From Alentia gelatinosa (taxonomy: Eukaryota; Annelida; Polychaeta; Phyllodocida; Polynoidae), in contig OX465579.1 of NCBI GenBank assembly GCA_950022655.1, positions 52,679,950 through 52,743,949 on the forward strand: a stretch of 64,000 nucleotides of DNA, given 5' to 3'. Below, in pieces: positions 38,101-50,400 of the stretch (its first letter is position 1; each line of letters opens with the position of its first letter). The notes under the pieces are model-generated. The model was not told where the DNA came from and did not search any database. It worked only from the letters and a program-made list of their open reading frames with translations. Both the position numbers and the translations under genes were made by a program.

Positions 38101-40838
38101 TACAACACATGGTGCAATTGATATTTTTAACGTTTTCAAGTCCGGGAAGATGTGTATGTGGCAGGAAACCTATTGACCAATGGTGATGTATCTCATGGAG
38201 TTAGATCGAGCCATGGACGATTTTATTTTTGTCTTGTGTGTAATATGATACAAACCAGTGACTTAATTCATTAATAAGATGAAACAAAAAGAAGGCATAG
38301 TTGGTGAAATTCAAGAAAATATCAGGATAAGTCTTGATGCTTTCAACACTTTCAGAGACGAGCTTGATGAACTTAACATTGAAATTATGTCAAGCCAGCA
38401 TCTGGATGAAGAGGTGAAGAAAAGTGTAAAAGAAATGACAAGTAAGTTGAAACATTTTTGAATTTTTTTATTTTTTTTATTTTGCTCTCCGCGATGTCTG
38501 CTGTCAGTATTTATAGTGTAACCACTCACTACCTTGGCGACTTTGAATATATTGTCGGTAAGGGAATCGGCATTTATTGACATTGTCACACCATGATATG
38601 GAGTGGATTCTCCAATTCTGTTGTGATGTGTAGGGATTCCTCCTGTTTGGGAATCTAAATGCGGTTTTACAGGATACTCGTCAGACTCGTTTGGAAGGGG
38701 GGGGGGGGGGGGGGGTAAGAAGGTCTCACAGCAGTTACACACTTAAGCTCATAGAGGCGGCCCCATTCACAATTTAAACAGGTTTTGATAACTATTACAT
38801 ATATGTTTGCGTTTAAACAAGGTAAGTGCTGTTTATTCTTGAATGATTGGTGGTAATGATACCAAAAAGAACAAAGATCATTGTTTTGGATGTATTTGTG
38901 TTCATTGGTGGTAAATAGCAGTTTCTTTTTATAACATATATGATGTCATGTCTATAATGAATCCTCAAAACATCAAACCAACTTAAATTGAAATTTAGAA
39001 ATGTACCGTATTCATATGTTTGTTAAACATTTAATCTTAACTGCCACTCACTGCCACTTAACTTCCAATCATACAGACCTGCCGATCACACAGACCCGCT
39101 TATCACAATCAGTAAGGTCTCAACGTCTCTCGAAAAACCCTTGTGGTTTACTCAGTAGTGTGATGTAACTATGACAGTAATATCAGTTTTGTATCTAGAG
39201 TCCACGGCAGTAGGATTGTAAATATTGAGACGTTTCCATCTAAACTCTTTCAGGACGCTTACAAGACAGCGAAATGCGTCATAAGAACATGATGAGAGAT
39301 CGGGAGGCAGCCTTCCAGCAGCACGAGGTGAGGCCATCACCAACGTTCATACAGGGGTGCACCTATTATGATCAATTACGCATATCCTAAATTACAAGAG
39401 TTTCGTTTATCACAGCCAAATTCTTCAAGAGCTAAAAGTAGGCCACACCTAGCGATACCTAAACCAGACCCGACCCGATGCAGACAGCAGCAGATCGCCA
39501 ACAGGCGGCTAAAAGATGCCATGATGCCTCCAAAGTGTCCAAGCTTTTTGATTCTCTGATAGTAAATGGGTCTTTTTAACAGAACTGTATAGGCCCTACG
39601 TTGTTCATGTATTCCATAGCTTCGAGCAAGTTATACTTCCAGTCTCGACACCGTCCCGTCCCCACCCCCTACCCTTAGATTTGCTTTCTGATGTTTTTAC
39701 TAACCATGGCTTTCATAAATGATTTCCTCAAGAACATTACCTCTCATCTGTCTGTATATCACGACACTAAAAACTACAGGTCATTGTATGCACTTATTAA
39801 CTAGACTAACATGATTTCTGTTAGAGACGTAGGTGGGAAGAGGTCGGCTAAGGGGTATAACCAAATGTGATAAATCTGAATCTGGTTGGTCTGATTCTTT
39901 TGTTAGAATTGTACATAACCCTACTAATACTCCGTTGTGTATAAGAGAAGGATTTAGTGGATAACCTGGCAGTGTATCTACGTGTTACAGATAGATTTAG
40001 TGGATAACCTGGCAGCTAACAAGGAGCTGGCCTCCAAGTACCGCCGTCTTCAGAATGAGTACCTCAAAGTAAAGAATGAGCTGCTAAACAGATACGAGGA
40101 GCGACTCAAGTTAGAAACGACCATCAAAGATCTCAAACAGGTAGCTACTCCTTTGCTTGTGTCTGAACTGCTTAAATCATGACAGCACTCGTGCTTTATC
40201 TCTACTCAATTCACAATAAAACGATCTTGTCCGTTTGGTAAAACTTTCCCGTTAAGATTAGATATCTTGTCATAAAAGATTCTTGGGCCATACAAATTAA
40301 TTAGCTGAACTATCAAAATGAAATGGGAGAATATTTCGTTCTACGGCAAATAAGGATTGATGAACAAGCCTGGTTGAAGTATTTTCACTCATCACGTATA
40401 TATATATCCCCCCCCCCCCCCCCCTTACACTCACAGATCCAGTCGCTGCAGAAGCGCATGCACTCGGCGCTGTTGGAGTACTACAAGCTGAGAGGCATGT
40501 ACAACGTGAGTGAGCTGGGCCGGATGGAGACCGAGTCCTCGCAGAACGGGCTCAAAGTGGGCGACCTGAAGACAGAGATGGACACGGCCCTGGACAGCAT
40601 CAGCCATTTCCTGAGCTCGCAGATGGACGGCACTACGGCACGTCGTATCGCCATGGAGAAGGCTGTGCTGGAAGAGACTGGCTTGCAGATCGAGCTGGCA
40701 GTCAGCAGTCTCGGCGCACCGTCTGAGGTGCGCTCCTCCCGGGCCGCCTCCATGGCCGGGCCGCCAGGCTCAGCCACTCCCGGGGCCCCACTCATACAGG
40801 TCAGTCGGCCAGCCACCGGGGCCATTATGGTCCAGTGA
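26122..40838 (+). CDS. Large coiled-coil protein, tentatively CCDC178-like (about 1022 aa)
   Basis: Nineteen exons were assembled by frame and splice sites: 26122-26266, 26570-26623, 27021-27272, 27555-27725, 27922-28152, 28910-29060, 29470-29539, 30299-30595, 31655-31887, 32410-32593, 34094-34225, 36765-36857, 37320-37433, 37690-37835, 37982-38001, 38292-38441, 39254-39327, 39991-40140 and 40437-40838. They sum to 3069 nt, 1022 codons plus stop. Residues 1 to about 210 are a low-complexity, Ser/Arg-rich head; from ELTLEVPYLGAEEVLEEVV onward the protein is almost continuous heptad-rich coiled coil (Glu/Lys/Gln-rich, few prolines), ending in a Pro/Ser/Gly-rich tail with SRPATGAIMVQ. No enzymatic or membrane motif was seen. 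Blocks such as DINELNWHVSYRS and LQKRMHSALLEYYKLRGMY recall CCDC178/CCDC175-type axonemal or sperm-linked coiled-coil proteins, but this is memory-based and tentative. The 20-nt exon 15 and the start of exon 16 are the least certain. A polyadenylation signal AATAAA lies at about 40916. Confidence 0.82.
32594..34093 (+). other. Intron of the coiled-coil gene
   Basis: This 1.5-kb intron lies between the exons ending EEESLK and starting ATCEQLRK. It contains a G-rich simple run (about 33964-33987) and no other gene. Other long introns of the gene (30596-31654, 34226-36764) are AT-rich and appear empty apart from short homopolymers such as the G run near 36330-36341. Confidence 0.6.
38697..38715. 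repeat. Poly-G run in coiled-coil gene intron
   Basis: A nearly uninterrupted G tract of about 18-19 bases follows GTTTGGAAG. Comparable G or C tracts occur at about 33964-33987, 40408-40424, 43789-43809, 45684-45699, 55507-55533 and 56572-56589. The C tract at 40408-40424 lies just upstream of the acceptor of the last coding exon and may serve as its polypyrimidine tract. Exact lengths may carry sequencing error. Confidence 0.8.
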
Positions 40839-43800
40839 CCGTGAACTATAGACTACGCCGCTTAAACCTCTCAGAAACCTGGGAGTTTTTATCTTTAGTG
40901 ATAGTTTCTAATGTAAATAAACCAAATCGTGTTTAATAGATAAAATGTGTGTGACGACAGAGAACCGTTATAAAGATCACTTACACAGCTTTTGGAGACT
41001 TATCAAGAAAATATTTTATCCGTATAGGTTTTGTGAACATCATTTGGTTTCTAATTACAGGCTCGTGAGGTTAAAAAGAACGCTCGAATCCGTACATCAT
41101 TCTGATATTAGCCTTGCTCGTTTCGCCGTTTAGTCCTCATTTTGACCGATGCTGAAGATGGTCATCTTACATAGCAATGTTAAGTGGTTTTGTTTTACAT
41201 AAATGCTATGTCAGTTTTTCATTTTCAGAGGACAAATTTAACAAATGAATAGAACTAAACCTGTGATAAAATGTTAAAATGCTTCTATAAAAATTATTTG
41301 CTTGGTCATTATTGGTGCCAAAAGCTTGCAGTAAGGTTTTCATATCTAACAAGCATGGCAAGCGACATTAATGTTACACGCACTGTTTATACTCACCCTC
41401 AAGCACCGTATTTATATACAAAGAAATGATATGTAATATATTCTACGATTTTTGTGGAAATAATAAACAGAATATCGAAATCATATAATCAGAACTTTGC
41501 GTTTTTATATAAATTGTCACCGTAGACGGATATGCTGTTTTCTGAGATATATATCCAGAAAGCTGTGATGGTTGGTTGGTCAACTGGAATTCATTCCATA
41601 GCAACAGCCACAGTCAAATGCGAAATCAAATGTTTGTGAAATGAGAATGACATGCAATAAAATGTGTAGCGACAAGGCTACGGTTTGCTGTAAACACGCA
41701 GCGAACAGCTCAAGGATAGAGCTTTTGTGCCATGCATAAGAAAGTAGTAGAAAAACTCATGGTGTTTCATACACTGTAATAAGTTTAACAATTTTGAAAA
41801 AAGCAAATATTTTCTTTTTAAATGAATATCATGTAAACAATAAATCATTGGTGTGTGTGTGGAGAATGGTAAAAATGGGTGCCATTAACAAGTGTGCTAA
41901 TAAAGACGGTTTTCGAAAAGGGTTTTAGTTCAGATATAACCCCTGCACGTGAAATAAATTCAACTAGGTATTTTGGAAAATTTGCATAAAGTTTTATTCA
42001 GTATTTGGTTTAAACAGGTTCTTCAGTCTGAAAATCTATGTACACCTAACAGTTCCGATCTAATGTACTATCAAGTTCTGGACGCCATGTTATACATAGC
42101 TAAGTTATTGTACTCTGTACTCGAGAACAGCTGACGACTTTTTTTGGACGGGCGGCCGTAAACCACGAGATGTTGACGTGTGTAACGACGTCAACCTCAG
42201 ACCGTTCCAATACCATTGATTGTTGTATTTCTCAACCAGGGTCATTAATGCTAATTAATGCTAATTTCTAGTGGGGCACAATAAACAAAGACAAATATTC
42301 TGTTGCGAGCAAATCTATATAAAGTAGGAAGCAAGGTGTCCGACTACTCGGGTTATAATGTTAAAAAGGAAAAAAAATGTGTTGATGTTCTAATATAATT
42401 CACATACAAGTACATCTCCAAGTAACGCTACTGTCACCAATGTCAGAGGGAGTGGTGACATTTTGCGTGCTTGTAGCCAGGCAATCTTGTCACTATTGCA
42501 ATACAACTGCTGTTTTCACCATCGAATTCATGTTTCCATAAATATGCATAGATGAGTCTATGATTGTAGGACAATGCGATTGACAACAAAGCTTCACATG
42601 GAACAGTCAAGGTGGTGTTCAGAGAAAAATAACACGAACTGCTTCAGGTTTACCTGGATTTATACGAGTCTATATCTAACAATAGAACTCAAACCACTAG
42701 ATAATTATCATTTATATTACTTTTGGAATGACTGCTTGCACCCTTCGCGGTACACCACAGAGGGTATAAACTGAATCCAAGTACAGAAGGAACAATGCAT
42801 CCACAAAAGTTTCTCCCAACCTTTCATGTACATATAACTGTGCATGTAATATCGATAGCAGTGGCGACATCTTACAGTAAAATGGAAATAAGTATGAATG
42901 AAAAATTTACATAAAAGAATTGTATATAATAAACAGATTGGGTATCAGTTATAGGTAAAATCTATGCTAAAAAACAAAAGTGGAAGAAGACCAATACAAG
43001 ATACAATATAGGCTGTCAAGTACATGACTGAAATCTATGCTAAAAACAAAAGTGGAAGAGGTAGCAAAATATTACCGTTACCATGACTCGGAAAATACAA
43101 CGCAAAAGCGTATGGGAACAATTATGTAAGACCAATACGAGATACAACATATGCTGTCAAGTACATGACTGAATCGGATAACCGTAGCATCAAAGCAATC
43201 ACTCCAAGCATAGGAATAACTATTGAACCAACGCAATAAAGTCTATTCAGTTTGAAGGAATTGTAATGTCACCAAAGAAACGGATTCGTTTATCATACCG
43301 GTAACGCGATGACACCATGTGACGACACCACGTTGTTATGGGTCAATTCAACAGTGCTGTCTGTCAAACAATTTCATTATACTATATCAAATTGTAGTTT
43401 GACTTTCTGGTTTGAAAGCACGACTTAGCAACAGTATACAGGCACTAGGGGGATCATATCGAACATAGGCGAGTACAGTAATACTGAAAATATCACATCC
43501 AGGACTTTACCACTGATGACTTGGTTTAGAAAATAGCATATACACGTTCTCGTAAAAAACAAGCCTGAGCTAGACGCATCGTTCCACTTCAATGTATCAA
43601 TACTAAAAGCGATCTCCTAAAAAAAAATTGCTGTTCTCACAGTTAATAAATCTTATGAGCTCAATCGACATTGTACAAGTTGAGCTCTGGTATAAAGCAA
43701 TAAGCAAAAACAGGTATCCCATTCAAGTGATCATATTACTAAAAGATAGGATATCTCTGTGATTTGGTGAGTCTGAGTGGGGAGTATGGGGGGGGGGGGG

Positions 43801-44444
43801 GGGGGGGGGTACCGTCCTGAGAAGACTGTATGAAACAATATCTGTAAATTAAAAACAACAACAAAAACCGTATATCCATTCTTTGGTAACTAGTTGGACT
43901 AAACACTCAATTTGACATGTCGTAATTGTTTGTAAACCATATTCAAACGCAATAATAAATCTGAGGAAATACAACTATGTCGTGGATTTGGTATGCAGGA
44001 CTTCAAACAACATCTCTTATCAATATTTACCTGGATATAGCCCTCGTAAAAAAATATGCTGGTGAACCAACACATTCTACAATATTAACTGTACAAAACT
44101 TCCAAATATCACTTCTTTGAATTCTCATTACAAGTAAAGTAAAGTAGAAATGAAATCGTTTGAGTTTGAGTAAAGTAAGTACTCTATGAGACTCCTCCTC
44201 ATGCACATCTAGAAATGTACAGATTAAAAAAACAGCGGGTTTTAACAACGTATAGTCGGTATTTATGTGATGAATAAATGCAGAGATGCCAGTGAGGCCT
44301 AGGAAAAATGTGGGGCAATCTTCAAAACCTGTCACTATGTATCTCTCAATTGTTTATTATTCAATACATGAAAATTATATGCACTAAAAAAGACCCAGAA
44401 AATATGAAATAACCGGAAAACTGGAATCCCTTGAGTGTGGGGAT
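40839..44444. other. Intergenic region between convergent genes
   Basis: The plus-strand coiled-coil gene and the minus-strand proteinase gene converge here. The region contains the coiled-coil gene's 3' UTR with AATAAA at 40916, a partly duplicated segment at 42957-43175, a G tract at 43789-43809 and the proteinase 3' end with AATAAA on the minus strand at 44353-44358, about 90 nt after its stop. No other coding region was recognised. Confidence 0.65.
42957..43175. repeat. Interleaved direct duplications
   Basis: AAATCTATGCTAAAAA plus CAAAAGTGGAAGA occurs at 42958 and again at 43031. AGACCAATAC-AGATACAA plus GCTGTCAAGTACATGACTGAA occurs at 42989 and again at about 43129. The two duplicated blocks are joined directly in the first copy and separated by about 75 bp of unique sequence in the second, so one copy has suffered an insertion or the other a deletion. 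Confidence 0.75.
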
Positions 44445-47400
44445 TTAGAGGAGGACGAACGTGGGGTTGGTTGTTACTCCACAATTGTTATTCCGTTGAG
44501 ACATGAGGACGTAGCCAGCGTTGCCCCAGTATGTGGACCAGCTATTCTTCACGAGCCAGTAGCTCTGACCGTAGAGAACGCCGTACCCAACGGCCAGCAC
44601 GGCGTGGTCTAGGTCGTCCGGCTTGTTACCTGCAACACAGACATATAGTATTTGACGTACGAGAGATTACCACATGCCAACGGTAATGGCACAGGCCTAT
44701 GCGAATACATAAAGTGCGCCGTGGTGCGGGCACACTGGCGAGGCATCGGGCTGAAGAACCGTAAGCTGGTTCATTGTCGTCTTCTCGTATTACATAAAGA
44801 TAGAAAGCGCCACATTCATATCTTACTCAGAATAATAGTCCGACTTCAGCCTGCTTCAGAGATTAGATACCAACTCTTATTTATGGTATGATTTCACCGC
44901 AAATCTTTGACACAAAGAAAAAGTCGGGCTGTTTTCATATATCATGATTGGTCTAGTAATGACATTGTGGGAACAAGTTGCGTAGATTTTCTCGGGAGTT
45001 CAACCGAACAAAAAACTACTTCTCAAAGGACGGGAGGGGAGGGAAGGGAGGGGAGGGAGGAAATCCATGAATAGGGAAGGGCCTGTATTGATTGGATATT
45101 TAAAGCCCTACTCCTCTGTGAACTCAGTAGTTCATGGATCAGTGCACACCTATATTTAGCTACCTGTAGGGGATTCAATTGGAAATCTGCAATGCCATAC
45201 CTATATATAAAACGTTTTTGCCTCATGGTGATCATTTATGGATGAGTGCACACAGACCTGTCTGCATGCTCCCTAGCCATGTGGGGGACACAACTTTGTT
45301 TCTATGTACACCAATAAAGTAGGTCAAGCTAATGTCTGGTGGTAAATGATATTGCAAATAATTTTACAAACCAATATCATTTGACTGGGTCTTGAATGAT
45401 TCCTAGAACAAAGTTATGAACCATTTCGACTTCTGTTTATGTGTATATATGCTGAATAAACCATTCTCTCATACACATCATGCCTCCCCCCCTCCTATTA
45501 TGAGATTTGGCAAAAATACATGAATAGCCCATCAAATATACATTTCACCTAAATTATGACACTTCCTAGAGTGTAAGCAACTGTCAGTACCACTTATGGA
45601 GATGGTAAATGTTACACCAATGCTCACTGTAAATCAATATTGAGTAAACATCTGTTTGAGCATGCCCATTTCACTGAAACCCTCCCCCCCCCCCCCCCAC
45701 ACACTTTCAACAAATACTTGAATATCTCTGTAAATATAGAATCTACTTAGAAAATTCCACTTCCTAGCACCTTCTGTTTTTTATTCTCTTTCAGATGAGG
45801 CATATCATATTCTAATTCAACCAGTTCAACCATAAAACCTTCTTTCCAAAACAGAAATCATATTCCTATCTGTACTTAGTTAGCTATAAAAAGCAAAAAT
45901 GTGGTCAGGTCATCTACTGACTTTACAAGCATGTGTACTACAGCAGGCTATAGCCATAACCTAAAGACCAACCGTCCACCTGCTAATAAACCCTCAGGAG
46001 TGTTGCATACCTTTGTTATGAGTCTGAAGAGACTATGGCATGTGTATTGGTTTTAGAAATGATGTGACAATACCTACCACAGTTGGGTTCATAGTAGACG
46101 CCGTTGGCATAGAATGAGAAGGATCGCACTGAGGCGTCGATGGCCACAGACACTGGTCCGTGGTTAGCAATGGCCAGTCTCAACGCCTGCGCGTCCCCTG
46201 ATGTCACGTTCACATAACCTCTCAGAGTCTCCACCAGCGAGGATGTGTTAGAAGCCTGGCAGTAACTATCCTGTGTGAAGAAAAATAAAATGCATGTCAG
46301 ACTTTGCAAATCATTCTGTATCTATCCTTTGTGAATTTTTTTTTTATAAAAAGTCGGATGTGAAAAATCTATTCTGTGTGAAGAATGATGCAAGTCAGAC
46401 GTCAGCAAATCTTTCTCTAGCTAGCATGTGTGCTCACACATACTATGTATTACAGCTTTGCCGGATAGTAGTTATCTGCCCCACGTAATGCTTACCTGTC
46501 CCATGTAGCTGCCATCTCCATAGACTTCCTCGGCAGCTAATCCGTGCTTGGCGATCCATCTGTAGGCCAGTACATCATCACCTCCATCGCAGCCATTGTT
46601 TCCCTCTCCCCAGGAGCAGTCAATCAGCTCTTGCTGTGAGAGTCGCACCAGCTGGCCAGTCTATAAAAGGAACAGTATATAGATATACACACATCTATAA
46701 TGTTGATACCAATTATTATTTTCTTTAACCATATGAAGAACGACATTACCAACAGGACCTACTGTTGTATTCTTATACCGAAATGCTTTTATAGACTTTG
46801 AAGTAATAAAAAGACGGTCAATTTGTTGTTCCAAAAATTCCAAATCTACGATGTCAATAAACAGGGATGTCAGTTGGGGTCAGGGAAAAAAGTGGAAATA
46901 TTTTTCATGTGGATTTTTCTACCAGAGAGAGACCGGGAAAACTTGGATAAAATGTCCCTGTCTGTCATGGCATGGGGCTGAGGGTCTGTTGGGAGTTTTA
47001 AACCACTGTTTTATTGGTGTTACTGAGGCTAAATCAATATTATCTTTGTTTGACGTAAGGAAAAGAAATTACATATACGGAATATGGAAAAGTGGATTTC
47101 CACGGAAAAGTGGAAAACTGACATCTCTGAATAAAGAAAAACAAGAAAAAGGCCAGATATGAAGATAAATCTTTATTTGATAACTCGATGAAAATCCTAC
47201 CTTCAGGAAATAAGCTCCTTCGACGGTTCCCGTCGTACCAAAACTCCAACAGGAGCCGCAGACCGCTTGGTCCTTGACAGGCGTCACAGCACCTGAAGTG
47301 AGTCAAGTTTTCCTTATGACTTGTACTGCAAGATATCGTGAGTAGCCAGAACTGATATAATCTAACACCGCAGTAAAATATCTGATTTGATGACTGATTT

Positions 47401-50400
47401 ATACTGTATTAGAATTCATTTTTATGTGTTCAGTATTCTTATAAAAAATTGCCTTACCAAGTATTCATTAATTATAATACGGGTACTCTTAAGCCTAACT
47501 GTAGCCTACCAGTGAACTTTACCATGGTTTTCAGGAACTTCACCAATTATCAATGTGACTTATCATAACAAACTGATGATCAATTCAATATATAATGAAG
47601 TTATAATTGAATTTTATCCACCAGGGGGGAGCTCAGTATGACAATCGAAATAACACCAAGACTTGGTAAAACACAATATCAGTAAAATGAAAGATATGTT
47701 GCTAAGATGACAAGATGGGAGTATCTACTAGCCTCACCATAAAGTCTCCAGTCCTTCTCGTCGGGCAGGTCTTTGAGGTTATATTTCTTTTTGTAGAATG
47801 GCAGACCTCCGTTGAATCCCTTCATGGGTTGGCGCCCTCTCAGCGCCTTCCTCTCCTCCACCGTCCAGTCCGCCATGTGGTTCAGTGCCACCGAGAAACT
47901 GTGCCCACCACGATTGTGTGAATGAACGAATCTTAAAGTATCAGAAAAATATATCATTAATTCACAACGAAAAGGACAAATGTCAAGATTTCGAATTTCC
48001 GTCATTTGGCGGCAATCTTGCACCCCTTATCATCTAATAAATGAATCTCGAGATTAATCGATTCGGTTTGACAATTGTATTGTCATAACTTTGTGCACAG
48101 AAAAATATTGTTCATTCCAAAGTAATACCAAAGTAATACCGAAGCAAGTGACAAATGTCGAGTAATAAATATTCAGACAAAAATTCAGTACTTTCCCCTA
48201 CGCCGGCATTATGAATCATTCGCCTCTTATTACAAACTAGACATCGTGGAAATGTGGAACATTTCTATCATTTATCTCGTAATATCTAAGTCAAACCACT
48301 CTGAGAGATCAAGATAAGATCAATGACAGGTTTTTCACACCTCAAATTGTGCATAAACTGGTGTCTTCTCTGGGTGTCCTCCTTGTGGGAGTACTTCTTG
48401 TTGTGGTGCTTTTTGAAGTGGTTGAACATGGGATCTACGTGGGCAGTGTAGTGATTCACATATTCCATCATGGGGTTCATCAGAACATGCCGGTCCTCCT
48501 GACCCGGGTAACCAGAGCACTTAATGCCGGGGGCCACTGCAAACCAAAAGATGGTGATAACGTGCTGCATTAAATAGGATAACGTCGAACAGAACGGTCC
48601 TGAGCTGCCTCAGCCTCAGGCATTTCCTTATCAATCTCACGAAACTCATTTAAATGGAAACAAAAATACAATAGTTACAATATATGACTGCGTCTATATA
48701 TATTCGAGATATCTTACTAAAATTATCTAACGAAGGCTATTCTAACCAGCGAACTATGACATCTCTGAGATCTAAACACTTTTGTTTTTGTAACTTACTG
48801 TTACTAAACGATATCTGCTTCACGAGATGAGTTAAACACAAGCCTCACCTTTGGTCAGGTCAAATACCTTGTCTTTCAGAGGCTGTGGACTGTACTCTTT
48901 GTACTCCAGGTAGTACCTGTCGTAGTGAGATCCAAGCAGGCTGTCGTACCCCAACATCTCGTAGCGCACAGGGTGGCCGCTCACCGAGTTCACCCACAAA
49001 CTGTACGTGTTTTTCCTCTGGCCGATCACCTCCACCTTCTGCCACAGATGACATCTAATTGGTCCGTATGTCACATTCTTGGCCAACAGCTGAAATTTGA
49101 AGAAAGAGAGAAATATTGTTCACAATTATTGTAAGTGACGATAGAGTAATAAGGGTTGCGGAAGAGAGATTAATCCAGAAAAATCATGTTGTTCGTTTTT
49201 CGTTGGCATCGTTTGTGACCAGAAGTATATTCCGGCACGTCTTGAGTTCCTGAAAAATAATGTCGACAAATGACGCACCGGACGGAAACTCCCAACCCAC
49301 AGTACATGTTAATTACTAATTATGTCTTACGGTTTCTATTAAAAACCATATATTTAATTGTGCATCTATGATACAATCTAAAACTTCTCACATCGTCAGC
49401 CTACTCTAGCTATACAATATACAAATCGCTCTTTCTCGGTTCTCACACTGCCCTATGAATGTGTAACACAGAGTAAAACACCGGTAGAGCTGTGAGGCCA
49501 TGTACACTTATTTGGGTAAAGACAAATTCATGTTCAACTCACTTTGAAGTCAGCGGTGTCTGGCAGCACAGATTGTGTCCCTACCACTGAATCCTTTGTT
49601 CCATTGACGAGAAAGCAGGTTTTCTGGTTCAGCACTTTTTCTGTCGTGATAGGGGTCACTTTATAAGTCTTCCCGAAGTCAGACTTTCGACCAGCAATCT
49701 GCACAGTAGTGACCATACCTGCATCAGAAAATACGTTAATGAATATAAACAACATATTGATCCAGACTTGTTTAAGACCCTCATGTACCGAAGGTATCTT
49801 TTGGATTTTTTGTTGAAGAAGAAATTCTATTTTAAACTATATTTTTGCATTGTAATCAGCACAATTAAGTCAATAACTACACTTTAAATAAAATTAATTT
49901 CAATTCCATTATGAAGTTTACATATTTGAAAATTTCTTCGCAGGATTTCGGTTTTAACATTTATCTCTTGGAAAACAGAATAAGATATGCTAATAAAACG
50001 AATTTCACTAAACCTGAGAGTGCCTTATTCCAGGAAAATTGAATTTTCAAAAGTTCAAGAAATGTTCGAACATGAAAATATATTCTCATTCTGTAATATC
50101 ACCTTTTACACTGAATCCCTATCAGTATGTTTCTACAAATACCTCTCTGAGAATAATATAATTCTAAAAGGATGACTTTAATGACTTACCTCCATAATAA
50201 TCCACTCTGCTCCTGTTGCTTTTAGCGTCAAAGTATGCAAAGAAGGGTTCGTTGATTTCAGCATATGGAAGTCTCAATGTACCTTCTACTGTGTACGACG
50301 GAGCCCATGATGGTGCTGCTAACATGTGGCAACTGCCCATACCTGTTAATTATGACGTGAAATTATGTATCAATATTGCTTCTTAGTTTAATCTGTATGA

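Noticed and set aside
38281..38461. Independent short gene starting MKQKEGIVGE
   Set aside because: The frame continues the heptad pattern of the coiled-coil protein and joins its neighbours in phase when the acceptor at 38291 is used, so it is an exon.
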